NCBI GenBank assembly: GCA_947449005.1
Contig: CANFPP010000004.1
Location: 16,115 to 80,114 of the forward strand
Direction: 5' to 3'
From: Holosporales bacterium
Lineage (GTDB): Bacteria > Pseudomonadota > Alphaproteobacteria > Paracaedibacterales > CANFPP01
DNA: 64,000 nt
This document shows, in pieces, positions 17,464 to 26,613 of this stretch; positions within the stretch are counted from its first letter, which is position 1; each line of letters starts with the position of its first letter. The position numbers and the translations under genes were made by a program. Below the pieces are notes generated by a model. That model made no database searches. It was not told where the DNA came from and saw only the letters and a list, made by a program, of their open reading frames with translations.

Positions 17464-18057
17464 TTACAAAATTGCGCAGGTCTCAGTAAAGCTTAGGCGA
17501 GGGCTGCGAGGGAATAGTTTAGAAACATCGCCATAGCCAAGGTTACATAGGAAGTTAGATTTAATGGTTGTGCCCTTAAAAAACACTTCATCAATCATAG
17601 CGTTATTAAACCCAGACATTGGGCCGCAATCTAAACCAAGACTGCGAGCTGCAAGCACAAAATATGCTGCCTGAAGCGTGCCGTTGCGAAAAGCTGTTAC
17701 GACACTTAACTCTTCATTTCCAACAAACCATGATTTTGCATCTGTATGTGGAAATAGCTGAGGGAGAGTCTCATAAAAAGTCAAATCATGGCCAATAATA
17801 GCTGTAACAGGTGCTGACATTGTTTTTTCAATGTTTGCTTCTGCTAAGCAAGGGCGAAGCAATTCTTTACTCTCAGCTGATTTAACAAAAACTATTCTCA
17901 TAGGAGAGCAGTTTGCACTAGTTGGTGCCATGCGTGCCAACTCGTAAGCTTGCTTTAAAAGATCATCCTTAACTGGAGTATTCGTCCAGAATGAGTGCGT
18001 GCGAGCATTTAAGAAAACTTGACCAATAGCTCTTTGATCTATTGCTTTATTGCTCAT
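17464..18057 (-). CDS. Nitroreductase-family protein, RutE-like (malonic semialdehyde reductase type)
   Basis: FMN-dependent NAD(P)H oxidoreductase fold. The sequence FLNARTHSFWTNTPV followed by ARMAPTSANCSPMRIVFV closely follows the RutE/HadB subgroup, as does LDCGPMSGFNNAMIDEVFF in the second half. At 197 aa the length is usual for that subgroup. No other rut pathway gene is in the window, so pyrimidine catabolism is doubtful and a generic reductase role is more cautious. It is translationally coupled to the lytic transglycosylase (4-nt ATGA overlap). Confidence 0.85.
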   Translation of the reverse strand: MSNKAIDQRAIGQVFLNARTHSFWTNTPVKDDLLKQAYELARMAPTSANCSPMRIVFVKSAESKELLRPCLAEANIEKTMSAPVTAIIGHDLTFYETLPQLFPHTDAKSWFVGNEELSVVTAFRNGTLQAAYFVLAARSLGLDCGPMSGFNNAMIDEVFFKGTTIKSNFLCNLGYGDVSKLFPRSPRLSFTETCAIL

Positions 18058-18752
18058 TTGCCACCTTTAAAGTGAGAGTTTATTCCGACTCCGGGTCCCA
18101 TACCAATCTTAATGTGAAGTTTGCTTTGTGGAATTTTATTAGTATTTTGTTCGTAGTTTTTTGCAGAAATTTGTTGAAGAGTTGCTAACGAATCATTGCC
18201 AGTAAACTTTGACCACATGCCATAAACTCGACGGAGGTAGGGAACATTATGATGTTCAGAACCAGAATGGTAATAGCGTACAGCAGTTTCCCATGAGCCG
18301 AATCGATTATAAAGACTCTTTAAAAGGCGTCCGGCATAAGGAATGTTTTTATGTGGATCTAGAATTTCTTCAATTGAATTAAAGCTTTTCCCGTGTGACT
18401 GAAGATTAATTTGCATGTAGCCAATGTTAATATTCTTCACGCCCTGCGATTGTAATTTGCGAATATAAGCAGCTGCATCTTTTTGCGAAGAGCAGAACTT
18501 TGCTTTACGCTTAGCGTTAACTGCCCACGGAGAATGCTTGGACTCAACGCTTGCAATTGCGGCTAATAACTTTTCTGGAATGCCTAAGCTTTGCTCAGTC
18601 CGTTTCATAATCTCTAAAGGAGATTCTGCAAAAGATTGGTTTTGTGATGATTTCTTGTTCAAGCCAAATGTTGGGGTCGCGTGAGTCTGGTTGCTTAAAA
18701 GTAATAAGCACGCCGTGCTTAGGCTTGTAAAAATAATTGCTTTAATTCTCAA
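18054..18752 (-). CDS. Secreted lytic transglycosylase (SLT domain)
   Basis: Periplasmic peptidoglycan-cleaving enzyme. The SLT core appears as LLAAIASVESKHSPWAVN (catalytic Glu in VESKH), then NINIGYMQINLQSHG and a final AVRYYHSG. I prefer the TTG start at 18752: GGAGG (complement of 18762-18766) precedes it by 9 nt, and it gives an ideal signal peptide (MRIKAIIFTSLSTACLLLLS). ATG 18782 would add ten residues inside the upstream NifU gene. It lies between NifU and nitroreductase genes with overlaps on both sides, in one operon. Confidence 0.85.
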   Translation of the reverse strand: MRIKAIIFTSLSTACLLLLSNQTHATPTFGLNKKSSQNQSFAESPLEIMKRTEQSLGIPEKLLAAIASVESKHSPWAVNAKRKAKFCSSQKDAAAYIRKLQSQGVKNINIGYMQINLQSHGKSFNSIEEILDPHKNIPYAGRLLKSLYNRFGSWETAVRYYHSGSEHHNVPYLRRVYGMWSKFTGNDSLATLQQISAKNYEQNTNKIPQSKLHIKIGMGPGVGINSHFKGGK

Positions 18753-19317
18753 TTTGCTTAACCTCCAAAACTTCTGGGACATAGTAACGTAACATATTCT
18801 CGATCCCCGATTTCAACGTAATTGTTGAGCTCGGACAGCTAGAACAAGATCCCTGCATTTTTAAATAAACAACGCCATCAACAAAAGAATGAAAGGTAAT
18901 ATCTCCTCCATCTTGAGCAACTGCGGGTCTAATCCGTGTGTCTAATAGTTCACGAATTTGCCGAACCAGTGGATCTTCATCGGAAATTTCCACAGTTTCA
19001 GGCCTATTCGTTTTGTCAGCACTAATTATAACAGGTAAATTGTTAATAAATAGTTCCATAATTTTACCTAAAATTATCGGCTTTAGCAAATACCAATCAA
19101 AATCTATGTTTTTTGTGATGGTAATAAAGTCAGAGCCAAAGAAAACTCCAGAAATACCATTGATTTCGAGGAGTTGGCGTGCAAAGGGAGAGTTTTCACA
19201 TTCTTCTACATTTATGTAGGAGGCACTAAAGTCACCAAAATCTTCAGGGAGGACAAGTCGTCCAGGAAGGAACTTAAGAGCTTGTGGGTTCGGAGTTTCT
19301 TCAGTTTGGATAAACAC
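18742..19317 (-). CDS. NifU-family Fe-S cluster carrier (Nfu1-like)
   Basis: Carrier that passes Fe-S clusters to target enzymes. It has an Nfu N-terminal domain (MFIQTEETPNPQALKFLPGR) and a NifU C-terminal domain with the cluster-binding CSSCPSS motif near residue 160 and the preceding RPAVAQDGGDI. At 191 aa it matches the alphaproteobacterial and mitochondrial Nfu1 class. It is the first gene of a compact operon with the lytic transglycosylase and nitroreductase; the spacing suggests co-expression rather than common function. Confidence 0.93.
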   Translation of the reverse strand: MFIQTEETPNPQALKFLPGRLVLPEDFGDFSASYINVEECENSPFARQLLEINGISGVFFGSDFITITKNIDFDWYLLKPIILGKIMELFINNLPVIISADKTNRPETVEISDEDPLVRQIRELLDTRIRPAVAQDGGDITFHSFVDGVVYLKMQGSCSSCPSSTITLKSGIENMLRYYVPEVLEVKQIEN

Positions 19318-19561
19318 ATTTACCTTTTTTGATTCGTAAAAGCTTAACTATCTATAGTGAATTATAGGTGGATAATCAAGGGGGAACATTACAAAATTTT
19401 TTCTACAATCATGTTTTAAATAAGATTTAAATAAACAAAGTACAGTGAAATATTTTGATTGATTTTATTTAAAATAAGAGTGTGATCTTGGTTTTTTGAA
19501 GATGTTGATTTCTAAATTGGAAGAGGATAAAGAGTACTTTTAAAGCTTTAGGAAAATCAAA

Positions 19562-20143
19562 GTGCATAATTTAGTCCACAAACCCTTTTATTTCGTTCGG
19601 CATGGTGAAACAGATTGGAATCGTCGTCATCTGTATATGGGATCGAAAGACATTCCCTTAAATCAACGTGGTATAGAACAGTCTAAGCTTGCGGCGGATT
19701 GGCTTAAAGATGAGCCTATTGTACATATTGCGACAAGTCCTTTATCGAGAGCGAGAAAAACAGCAGAAATCATCGCGGAGAAAACACAAAAACCCATTAC
19801 TATTATTGATGATTTAAGAGAGTGTGGTTGGGGTGTCAATGAAGGTGAGCCGTATGATGATGGTGTAATCCTTCAAAAGTGGTTTAAGGGGGAGGCGCTT
19901 GAAGGAGCAGAAAAAGTCCATGATTTTGGCGCGCGTGTCATGCGTGGTCTAGAAAGCGCTCTTGAACTCCCTGGTCCTGTTCTTATTGTTGCACATGGTG
20001 GTGTTTATTGTGCTATTCAACGAGTCTTTGGTTGGCCATTTATTAACGTAAAAAATTGCAGTCCTCTTTATCATAGACCTCCAGAAAAATCACAACGTTC
20101 CTGGTTTGTTGCTGATTTGAGTAATAGATCTAGTGGCCTATGA
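19562..20143 (+). CDS. Histidine phosphatase superfamily protein (phosphoglycerate mutase-like)
   Basis: Branch-1 histidine phosphatase. The RHGETDWN motif contains nucleophile H14. The second arginine/leucine motif is TSPLSRARKTAEII, the acid/base region is LRECGWGVNEGE, and the second histidine is in VAHGGVY. At 193 aa it is a small generic phosphatase; the substrate cannot be told from sequence. The start is a GTG preceded by AGGA. A 244-bp divergent promoter region separates it from nfu. Confidence 0.88.
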   Translation: MHNLVHKPFYFVRHGETDWNRRHLYMGSKDIPLNQRGIEQSKLAADWLKDEPIVHIATSPLSRARKTAEIIAEKTQKPITIIDDLRECGWGVNEGEPYDDGVILQKWFKGEALEGAEKVHDFGARVMRGLESALELPGPVLIVAHGGVYCAIQRVFGWPFINVKNCSPLYHRPPEKSQRSWFVADLSNRSSGL

Positions 20144-20156
20144 AATAACAAAAATC

Positions 20157-20414
20157 TTAATCTACATCAAAGGGTTTTATAAACTGAAAACGTGGCTTTT
20201 TCTCACCATCAACTTCAACGTCTTCAAAAAACATATCTAGTGGGCGTACCCATTGTCTACATGTGTCGTATGTTGCTTGATAAAGAACAAGTGGCTCTAA
20301 AGTCTCACTATGCGAACATACGCCGAGTACTTTGTAATATGTTTTTTTTAGATAATGTTGATATATCCCAAGTGGCCTTTTAACGCCTGCGGAGTCCGTA
20401 ATAAAATCTGACAT
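20157..20414 (-). CDS. DUF1653 small protein
   Basis: 85 aa matching the DUF1653 family: YQHYLKKTYYKVLGVCSHSE, then PLVLYQATYD and a final RFQFI. This family is a small beta-rich domain of unknown function found in many bacteria. It is convergent with the phosphatase gene, 13 bp apart, and monocistronic. Confidence 0.85.
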   Translation of the reverse strand: MSDFITDSAGVKRPLGIYQHYLKKTYYKVLGVCSHSETLEPLVLYQATYDTCRQWVRPLDMFFEDVEVDGEKKPRFQFIKPFDVD

Positions 20415-20564
20415 AATTATCCCCTTATTCTTTTGTACTTTATTTATCGTAATTTATTGAAAGAGAAAAATTTCTAATGGTCAATCGAAAAAGCATGAAC
20501 TTGTGACGTTAGTGAAGATCTTTTTTCGTTGCATCATTTGTTCAAATAAAGGTATTGATGTGCG

Positions 20565-21710
20565 ATGAATAAAATTACTCTCTTACTATTTGTATTTTTA
20601 ATAAAATTTTCCTGTTTATTTGCAGCTGAAGATTCTGGTCTATCTGTTGTCATTGGTTGTGACGGAAAATCTGGTCAAGTTCAGCGTTATTGTCAAATTA
20701 TTCTGGGAGAGGCGGATTGTTGTCCTCATCACTCTATGCTCCATGTTGATTTGCGACCAAGAGACTCAGCTAAATGTCCTCCTGAAAACTACATACAGGC
20801 TGATGCAAAATCTTGGAAGCCAAACGGAAGACTTAAGTCTGTCTACATGGAGCTATTTCCAAGCAAATACGTACGCAATGAAGCAGATTCAAGACGAATG
20901 CTCTATCAAGTTAGTCCAGCGGAATTTGAGGAAGATTTTGCTCAAACTGCGGCCAGTATAACTTCAGCATATACTGTTATGAAGTCTCAACTCGGCAATC
21001 ACGCTCCTTCTTTAGAGAGTATGCTTGAGGATACAAGAAAATTTATGAGTCAAAAACCAGCCATTGATCAGACATTAATGCCAGATACCATCAAGAATCT
21101 TGCACAGTTTATGCAAGAAAATGGACTCTTAGAAATTGAGCATATTCCTTATGTGGATATTCGTCCTCTAAAGATTGCTTCTTTAGTAGTTGAACGTTTG
21201 CGGGAAAAAAATCCTTTTCACCTAGATGTTTTACCAGTCTTTATTGAATTATTACAATCTTCTTTAGATCCAGCTAAGAGATCAACAATTTGGGAAGAAA
21301 CACGACAAAAATTAAAAGAAAAAGAAATTCAAGAAGCGCAAATTGGAGCACTTATTGCAGAAGCCGCAGCAAACGAAGATTTTTGTGAGATGGCAATAAC
21401 AAATGTAAGAAGATTATTAGTAGAAAAAGGATTTACGGCTGAATTATTCACAGCGCAATTAGAAGACGATATCAGGGTGCTATCGGTTGATTTTAGTGAT
21501 CAATATTTTACAAACTCACTAGCTTCTGTCATTGCTGTTGAAATGTATATGCTACAAAACCAAGCGGATCCAAACTCTGGCATTCAAAAATTTTTAAGAG
21601 ATAATGGTTTCACAGATGTTACTATAAATCGAATTGCAGTAAATACATTTAATGGCCGACAAAACCCTTGGATTATTTCAGCAAGACGTGATGCTCGTCC
21701 TATAAGCTAG
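20565..21710 (+). CDS. Secreted orphan protein
   Basis: A Sec signal peptide (MNKITLLLFVFLIKFSCLFA) is followed by a 360-aa mature domain I do not recognise. The first 80 mature residues are Cys-rich (C-DGKSGQ, YCQIILGEADCCPHH, KCPPENYIQADA) and look vaguely like a Rossmann strand-loop pattern ending in VYMELFPS, while the rest is helical. It is monocistronic. With the genes at 2230, 15990, 24529 and 26614 it forms a set of exported orphans. An envelope or host-interaction role is possible but not shown. Confidence 0.7.
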   Translation: MNKITLLLFVFLIKFSCLFAAEDSGLSVVIGCDGKSGQVQRYCQIILGEADCCPHHSMLHVDLRPRDSAKCPPENYIQADAKSWKPNGRLKSVYMELFPSKYVRNEADSRRMLYQVSPAEFEEDFAQTAASITSAYTVMKSQLGNHAPSLESMLEDTRKFMSQKPAIDQTLMPDTIKNLAQFMQENGLLEIEHIPYVDIRPLKIASLVVERLREKNPFHLDVLPVFIELLQSSLDPAKRSTIWEETRQKLKEKEIQEAQIGALIAEAAANEDFCEMAITNVRRLLVEKGFTAELFTAQLEDDIRVLSVDFSDQYFTNSLASVIAVEMYMLQNQADPNSGIQKFLRDNGFTDVTINRIAVNTFNGRQNPWIISARRDARPIS

Positions 21711-21811
21711 TCTTTGTAATCACCCTCAAACTTACAATCAGTTGTTTTTTTCTGTGTAAAATGGCACAGTTTATAGCTACTAATATCTCTATAAAATAAA
21801 AGACAAAAAAG

Positions 21812-23101
21812 ATGAAAAATTCAATGAGATTAAATCAAGACGTTCGGCAAGGAAGTACCACAGAAAACTCAACAAGAGGCTATTACGTCTGGGCTGCAGT
21901 TGCGTTATTCTTTTTTTATCAATACATCCTGCGTGTTTCACCGAGTGTTATGGTTAATGAGCTTCGTCTTGATTTTTCTTTAACTGCTGAGCAATTTTCA
22001 TACTTTGGTGCTTTTTATTTATATGCATATTCTTTGTTGCAAATTCCGGTTGGATTGCTTGTTGATAAGTACGGTGTAAAACGCATTGTTAGCTTTTCAA
22101 TTGGTCTATGTTTAGCTGCGACTCTCCTCGTTTCTTTGACGGCGAGCATCTATATTGCTTATCTCAGTCGAATCCTAATGGGGGCGGGGTCAGCTTGTGC
22201 TTTTATGTGTACCTTGAAAATCGTTGTCGATTATCTGCCTGAAAACAGACGCGGTGTTTGGATGGGAGCGACACTGGCCTTGGGTGTTGCAGGGGCTTTG
22301 ATTGCAGGAAAGCCTTTAAGTGTTGCGATGGATTCTTATGGATGGCGCCATGCTCTTCTGCTCACAAGCATCATTGGGGTAGCTATACTTCTTTTTGTTT
22401 TGATTGCACTTCCTAAAGAAAATATTCTAACCGTTAAGTCTGGGGCAACTTCAAAATCCAAAGAAATCTTCGCTACTATGTGCGAGATTATGTCAACGCG
22501 AATGGTCCTGATCTATGCTGTTCTTGCCGTTGGCCTTTATACGCCTCTTTCTGTTATGGCGGATTTGTGGGGTGTTGCCTATATTATGTCAAAGTATGAT
22601 CTTACGCGATCTAGCGCCGCTGAGGTCAGCATGATGATGTATATTGGTTTGTGTGTTGGCAGTCTTGCCCTTCCGTATATTGCAGAGAGATTTAATGCTT
22701 TAAATCAAACAATTCGTATCTCTGGTTTTGGGATTTTAACAACGTTGGTTTTGATTCTTTTTACACCTAATCTTGGCGTATGGCAAATCTCTACACTTTT
22801 GTTTTTGCTAGGGCTTTTTTGTGGGGCAGAGATGCTTTGTTTTACGGGTGTTGTCCGTTATTCACCATTGGGGAAAACTGGTACGACTCTTGGGATTACG
22901 AATACAGCGAATATGCTGGGTGGCGCTGTTGCTCAACAAATAATAGGCTTCTTGCTGGATCATTTTTTATGGAGTGGAAATTTAGATGACAATGGTCATC
23001 GTTTCTACAATAATAATGATTACACGTTAGCACTATCATCATTGATAGTGATTATTGTTTTGTGCTGTTGGGTATCAAGAAAACTTCCAAGTAAGGAATA
23101 A
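21812..23101 (+). CDS. Major facilitator superfamily transporter
   Basis: A 429-aa inner-membrane carrier with about 12 hydrophobic helices. The MFS loop 2-3 motif reads GLLVDKYGVKRIV, and a conserved Arg/Gly-rich TM4 (LSRILMGAGSACAFMCTL) is present. It resembles the organic-anion and sugar-phosphate porter branches, but the substrate is undetermined. The stop is 5 bp before icd, so it is probably co-transcribed with it. This hints at uptake of a TCA-cycle or related metabolite from a host, which is inference. Confidence 0.88.
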   Translation: MKNSMRLNQDVRQGSTTENSTRGYYVWAAVALFFFYQYILRVSPSVMVNELRLDFSLTAEQFSYFGAFYLYAYSLLQIPVGLLVDKYGVKRIVSFSIGLCLAATLLVSLTASIYIAYLSRILMGAGSACAFMCTLKIVVDYLPENRRGVWMGATLALGVAGALIAGKPLSVAMDSYGWRHALLLTSIIGVAILLFVLIALPKENILTVKSGATSKSKEIFATMCEIMSTRMVLIYAVLAVGLYTPLSVMADLWGVAYIMSKYDLTRSSAAEVSMMMYIGLCVGSLALPYIAERFNALNQTIRISGFGILTTLVLILFTPNLGVWQISTLLFLLGLFCGAEMLCFTGVVRYSPLGKTGTTLGITNTANMLGGAVAQQIIGFLLDHFLWSGNLDDNGHRFYNNNDYTLALSSLIVIIVLCCWVSRKLPSKE

Positions 23102-23106
23102 AATTT

Positions 23107-24525
23107 ATGAAAACGATTACGTTAATTTCTGGTGATGGAATTGGGCCTGAAGTTGTAGGGGCGACTCGCAAGATTATTGATGCAACAGGTGTGAAAATTA
23201 CTTGGGAAGAATGCGAAGCTGGTGCAAAAGTCTTTAAAAAGGGTGTTGGTACAGGCGTTCCAACCGAGACGATTGATTCGATTATTCGCAACCGTATTGT
23301 TTTAAAAGGACCTTTGGAAACACCGGTTGGTTTTGGCGAGAAAAGCGCTAACGTAACCTTGCGAAAAATGTTTGAGATGTATGGCAATATTCGCCCAATC
23401 AAAGAAATTCCTGGAGTCAAAACGCCTTATTCTGGACGTGGTATTGACTTGGTGATCGTTAGAGAAAACGTTGAAGACCTTTACGCTGGTATTGAATACA
23501 TGCAAACACCTGGAACAGCAGAGTGTCTCAAATTAATCTCACGCAATGGTTGTGAAAAGATTTCTAGGCTTGCTTTTGAATTTGCGCGCTCAGAAGGTCG
23601 TAAATCAGTTTATTGTGCCCACAAAGCAAATATTATGAAGGTAACTGAAGGGTTGCTAAAACATACATTTGAAGAGGTCGCGAAAGATTATCCCGATATT
23701 GAATCTGGTAATATTATTGTTGATAATTGTGCGCATCAATTGGTTAAGAAACCTGAACAATATGATGTTTTGGTCATGACTAATATGAATGGCGATATCT
23801 TGAGTGATTTAGGTTCTGCTTTAATTGGTGGATTAGGATTTGCAGCTGGAGCGAATATTGGTGATAACATCGCAATGTTTGAAGCTGTGCATGGTTCAGC
23901 TCCTAAATATGCTGGCAAAAATAATATCAATCCGACAGCTGTCTTAATGACAGGAATTATGATGCTGCGCTATATCGAAGAGTTTGATGCGGCTAATGCT
24001 ATTGAACAAGCTCTTTTTGTAACATTAGCAAAAGATAAGATCCTTACTCGTGATATCGTTGGTGATGTGGGAGCAGCTTCTACAACTGCATTTACAGACG
24101 CTATTATTGGTAATATTGGTAAAACCTATGAGACGCAACCAAAACGCAATTATAAGCCACTGCAATTGCCAAGAGTATCAAATGATGCTGTTGTTGCTAA
24201 GCAAAGACAAGTTGATGGTGTGGATATTTATCTTGAAAACAACGGCGATGCGAAAAGCGTTGGTAAGCAGCTAGAAAGCCTTTGTAATGGAACTCGCTTC
24301 TCTCTTAAAACGATGTCATGTCGTGGGGTAAAAGTTTATCCAGCACCTGAAGTGGAGATTGCTTCAACCGATCTTTATTGTTGCCGTTTTATGTCATCTG
24401 ATATTAATGATGGAGATATCATTGATCTTCTGCAACGTTTAAGTGCAAAATTTCATTGGGTGCACATTGAAAAGCTTAATGTGTTTGATGGGGTTGCTGC
24501 TTATTCTAAGATTCACGGAGAGTAG
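23107..24525 (+). CDS. icd: NADP-type isocitrate dehydrogenase with C-terminal extension
   Basis: TCA-cycle enzyme oxidising isocitrate to 2-oxoglutarate. Features include SGDGIGPEV at the start, substrate-loop arginines in GNIRPIKEIPGVKTP, VIVRENVEDLYAGIE, and metal-binding aspartates in LVMTNMNGDILSDLGSALIG. EAVHGSAPKYAGKNNINPTA marks the cofactor region. At 472 aa it exceeds the 416 aa of E. coli Icd; the extra C-terminal domain of about 130 residues is characteristic of Rickettsia- and Thermus-type enzymes. A short degenerate copy of its 3' end appears at 26572-26607. Confidence 0.93.
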   Translation: MKTITLISGDGIGPEVVGATRKIIDATGVKITWEECEAGAKVFKKGVGTGVPTETIDSIIRNRIVLKGPLETPVGFGEKSANVTLRKMFEMYGNIRPIKEIPGVKTPYSGRGIDLVIVRENVEDLYAGIEYMQTPGTAECLKLISRNGCEKISRLAFEFARSEGRKSVYCAHKANIMKVTEGLLKHTFEEVAKDYPDIESGNIIVDNCAHQLVKKPEQYDVLVMTNMNGDILSDLGSALIGGLGFAAGANIGDNIAMFEAVHGSAPKYAGKNNINPTAVLMTGIMMLRYIEEFDAANAIEQALFVTLAKDKILTRDIVGDVGAASTTAFTDAIIGNIGKTYETQPKRNYKPLQLPRVSNDAVVAKQRQVDGVDIYLENNGDAKSVGKQLESLCNGTRFSLKTMSCRGVKVYPAPEVEIASTDLYCCRFMSSDINDGDIIDLLQRLSAKFHWVHIEKLNVFDGVAAYSKIHGE

Positions 24526-24528
24526 CTT

Positions 24529-26490
24529 TTAAGGTAATGCAGCAGCAGCTGCACTTGCTCGTGGTTCGAGATCTCCGTTTACAAATTTAGCAATTGCAGT
24601 CTGAAGCGAAGAAATCTTAGTTGCTTCTCTTTGTTTACTGGCATCTTCAACGTGCTTTTTTATTATTGCAATGGAGGGTTGTTGTTCCCATGTAGTTTCA
24701 TCCCATTCTTCGCCTGCTTCGAAAGTCTTTTTTTTAGCAAATATTCTTGCGCTTGTTAGTGCCTTATCTGATTTATTAAAAGCTTCTATTGCGTGTACGA
24801 GAGATTGGTCTGCTTGTTGAATTATATGTATCTCTAGAAGATTTCCTCTTAGTTTTCTGGAGAAAGATTCTTCAACTCTCTCTCTACGTCCTGCATTTAC
24901 TCTTATACGTTCTCTCAATGAGGAAAGCCCTCCCTCAACTGATCCTGCTTCACAAACTGCGCGTGCTGTCATTGCTGCCCATAAACCACATCTTGTATTG
25001 TCTGTTTGAAATGCGTTTTCGTATATATCTTCGAGTGATATAGGGTGTAGATTCACATCTTTAACATAAGTTGTTATATGAGAATGCAGCGGCTTAACAA
25101 CGCAGTTAAGTGTTGATTGTTTAGGGAGCTCTGGAGAGAAGAGGGAGTTTAAAGCGTAGATACGCCAGTTTTTAGTTTGCGGATCACGTGTTACGATTAC
25201 TGTGAAATAATGATGATCATCTCTTCCTGTTTGATCTCCAGATCTAACAACTCCAGCATAAATATTGTATTGTAGTAGATTAAAGGCAAGTTGTGCTTTA
25301 AGTACGAATTTGTCTAATGCTTGGCGACGCCGATTAGGAGCTGAATCTTTGAAATAGTTAATTTCTTCGATACCAAGAAAACCAGAGGTGCTATGTTCAT
25401 TTTGCCTTTGACTGCGTAACCAATCTAACATGTAAAGATGAAAACCGGCTGGTAACATAAATCCGTAGTTATGGCGATCTTCATCGTAGATTGCCATAAG
25501 ACTACCTTCTCTATTCCAATCTTCTGTGAGAATTGGGCCATCAATTTTTATTCCTTCTAAAGCGGTATTCAAGCTGTCAATGAGCGGATTCGCATTTTTT
25601 TCATCAGATGGTCTTAGAACAAAATCTAGAGTTCCAGGCTCATATGGTCTTCTTTCAACTGGCAGCACTGGTAGGCGAGTTAGTTCAATAAGATCAAGTG
25701 GACTGCTATGAGCTGCGGCATCCGTTGTCAAACAACCAACGGCTCTAGGATTAAACGATCTGTGAAAATCAAGAATGTCTTTATAATGGAGCTGCTCTGG
25801 GTTTGGGATGCTGGGAATATATTTGGAAAAGGGTAATATGCGAGTAGTAATGAAAAGATAAACTGGCAGATATTCTTTATCTTTGTATAGAGGTTTAATT
25901 GTGGGGCTGAATAATATTTTACATAAAAACTGATAACATGTTTCCATGTAATCATTTTGATCCATTGCTATGACTGGAAATAGTAAGCCATTCTGATTCA
26001 GAATTTGAAATAGAGTGATTATTGCATAGACACTTACTAAATGGTCTTGCAATGGTCGGCTGCATAGGTTGATTAATCTCTCGTTACGTAGATCATCCCA
26101 TACATCCTTAGGATTTTTAACAGCTATTGCTGCAAGAGCAGGGACAGTATACGAAAGATCTTCATCTGTGAGGGATTGTATATTAAGTCTACCCTTTTTA
26201 CCTCTCATGCTGTCTATAAAAACATCACCCCAAGTTTGCCCTAGCCGCGTATCCAGAACTAATTTGCCAACTTCGGCAGCAATAACCCCCATAGAGCTGT
26301 TTTGCGAATATTGATGAGTTGCAAGTGTATCTCTTATTCCCATACTTTCAAGTTCTGTCTCCTGCCGTCGAAACTTATGAACCATATCTTCAAGTTTTTC
26401 ACGATCTGCAGCAGTGCTAATGTGAGTAAGAATGATCAATAAAAATAAAGTATAGAGTTTTTTTGTTAGTAACATGACAGGACTTGCCAT
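24529..26490 (-). CDS. Secreted orphan protein with Ulp1/C48-like protease signature (candidate effector)
   Basis: ATG 26490 (653 aa) is chosen because it places the hydrophobic segment LLTKKLYTLFLLIILTHISTA at the N-terminus; ATG 26475 is also possible. Residues about 345-520 carry the order of a CE-clan cysteine peptidase. First comes a WLND-like helix (FMLPAGFHLYMLDWLRSQR), then His-His (H426/H427; DHHYFTVIV), Asn (N448; YALNSL) and Gln (Q495). The Cys (C501) sits exactly six residues after the Gln in QTDNTRCGLW. Known CE enzymes remove ubiquitin or SUMO-like modifiers or acetylate hosts. The match is by motif only; the N-terminal 340 residues are unrecognised. Confidence 0.6.
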   Translation of the reverse strand: MASPVMLLTKKLYTLFLLIILTHISTAADREKLEDMVHKFRRQETELESMGIRDTLATHQYSQNSSMGVIAAEVGKLVLDTRLGQTWGDVFIDSMRGKKGRLNIQSLTDEDLSYTVPALAAIAVKNPKDVWDDLRNERLINLCSRPLQDHLVSVYAIITLFQILNQNGLLFPVIAMDQNDYMETCYQFLCKILFSPTIKPLYKDKEYLPVYLFITTRILPFSKYIPSIPNPEQLHYKDILDFHRSFNPRAVGCLTTDAAAHSSPLDLIELTRLPVLPVERRPYEPGTLDFVLRPSDEKNANPLIDSLNTALEGIKIDGPILTEDWNREGSLMAIYDEDRHNYGFMLPAGFHLYMLDWLRSQRQNEHSTSGFLGIEEINYFKDSAPNRRRQALDKFVLKAQLAFNLLQYNIYAGVVRSGDQTGRDDHHYFTVIVTRDPQTKNWRIYALNSLFSPELPKQSTLNCVVKPLHSHITTYVKDVNLHPISLEDIYENAFQTDNTRCGLWAAMTARAVCEAGSVEGGLSSLRERIRVNAGRRERVEESFSRKLRGNLLEIHIIQQADQSLVHAIEAFNKSDKALTSARIFAKKKTFEAGEEWDETTWEQQPSIAIIKKHVEDASKQREATKISSLQTAIAKFVNGDLEPRASAAAAALP

Positions 26491-26571
26491 AATTAATGAT
26501 GAAAAATAATATTTTCCTCGTATATAGTATATCTCAAAAATATTGTAAATAAAGAATGCTTCATTTTGAAC

Positions 26572-26607
26572 GGCGTCTTTGTTTACTCCAAGACTCACGG
26601 AGAGTAA
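26572..26607 (+). pseudogene. Decayed copy of the icd 3' end
   Basis: The + strand reads GVFVYSKTHGE-stop, against GVAAYSKIHGE-stop at the icd terminus (24490-24525). That is 8 of 11 residues plus the stop, and 27 of 36 bases by my count. Most differences are synonymous third positions. As at the real icd, the stop is followed within a few bases by the end of a convergent secreted-orphan gene. It is short, so chance is not excluded. Confidence 0.5.
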
Positions 26608-26613
26608 GTGTTC

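Noticed and set aside
17464..18057. Naming the nitroreductase rutE outright
   Set aside because: The subgroup match is good, but no other pyrimidine-degradation gene is in the window.
23052..23930. Minus-strand open frames opposite icd
   Set aside because: They lie wholly inside a well-supported gene, have no family resemblance and mirror its codon pattern.
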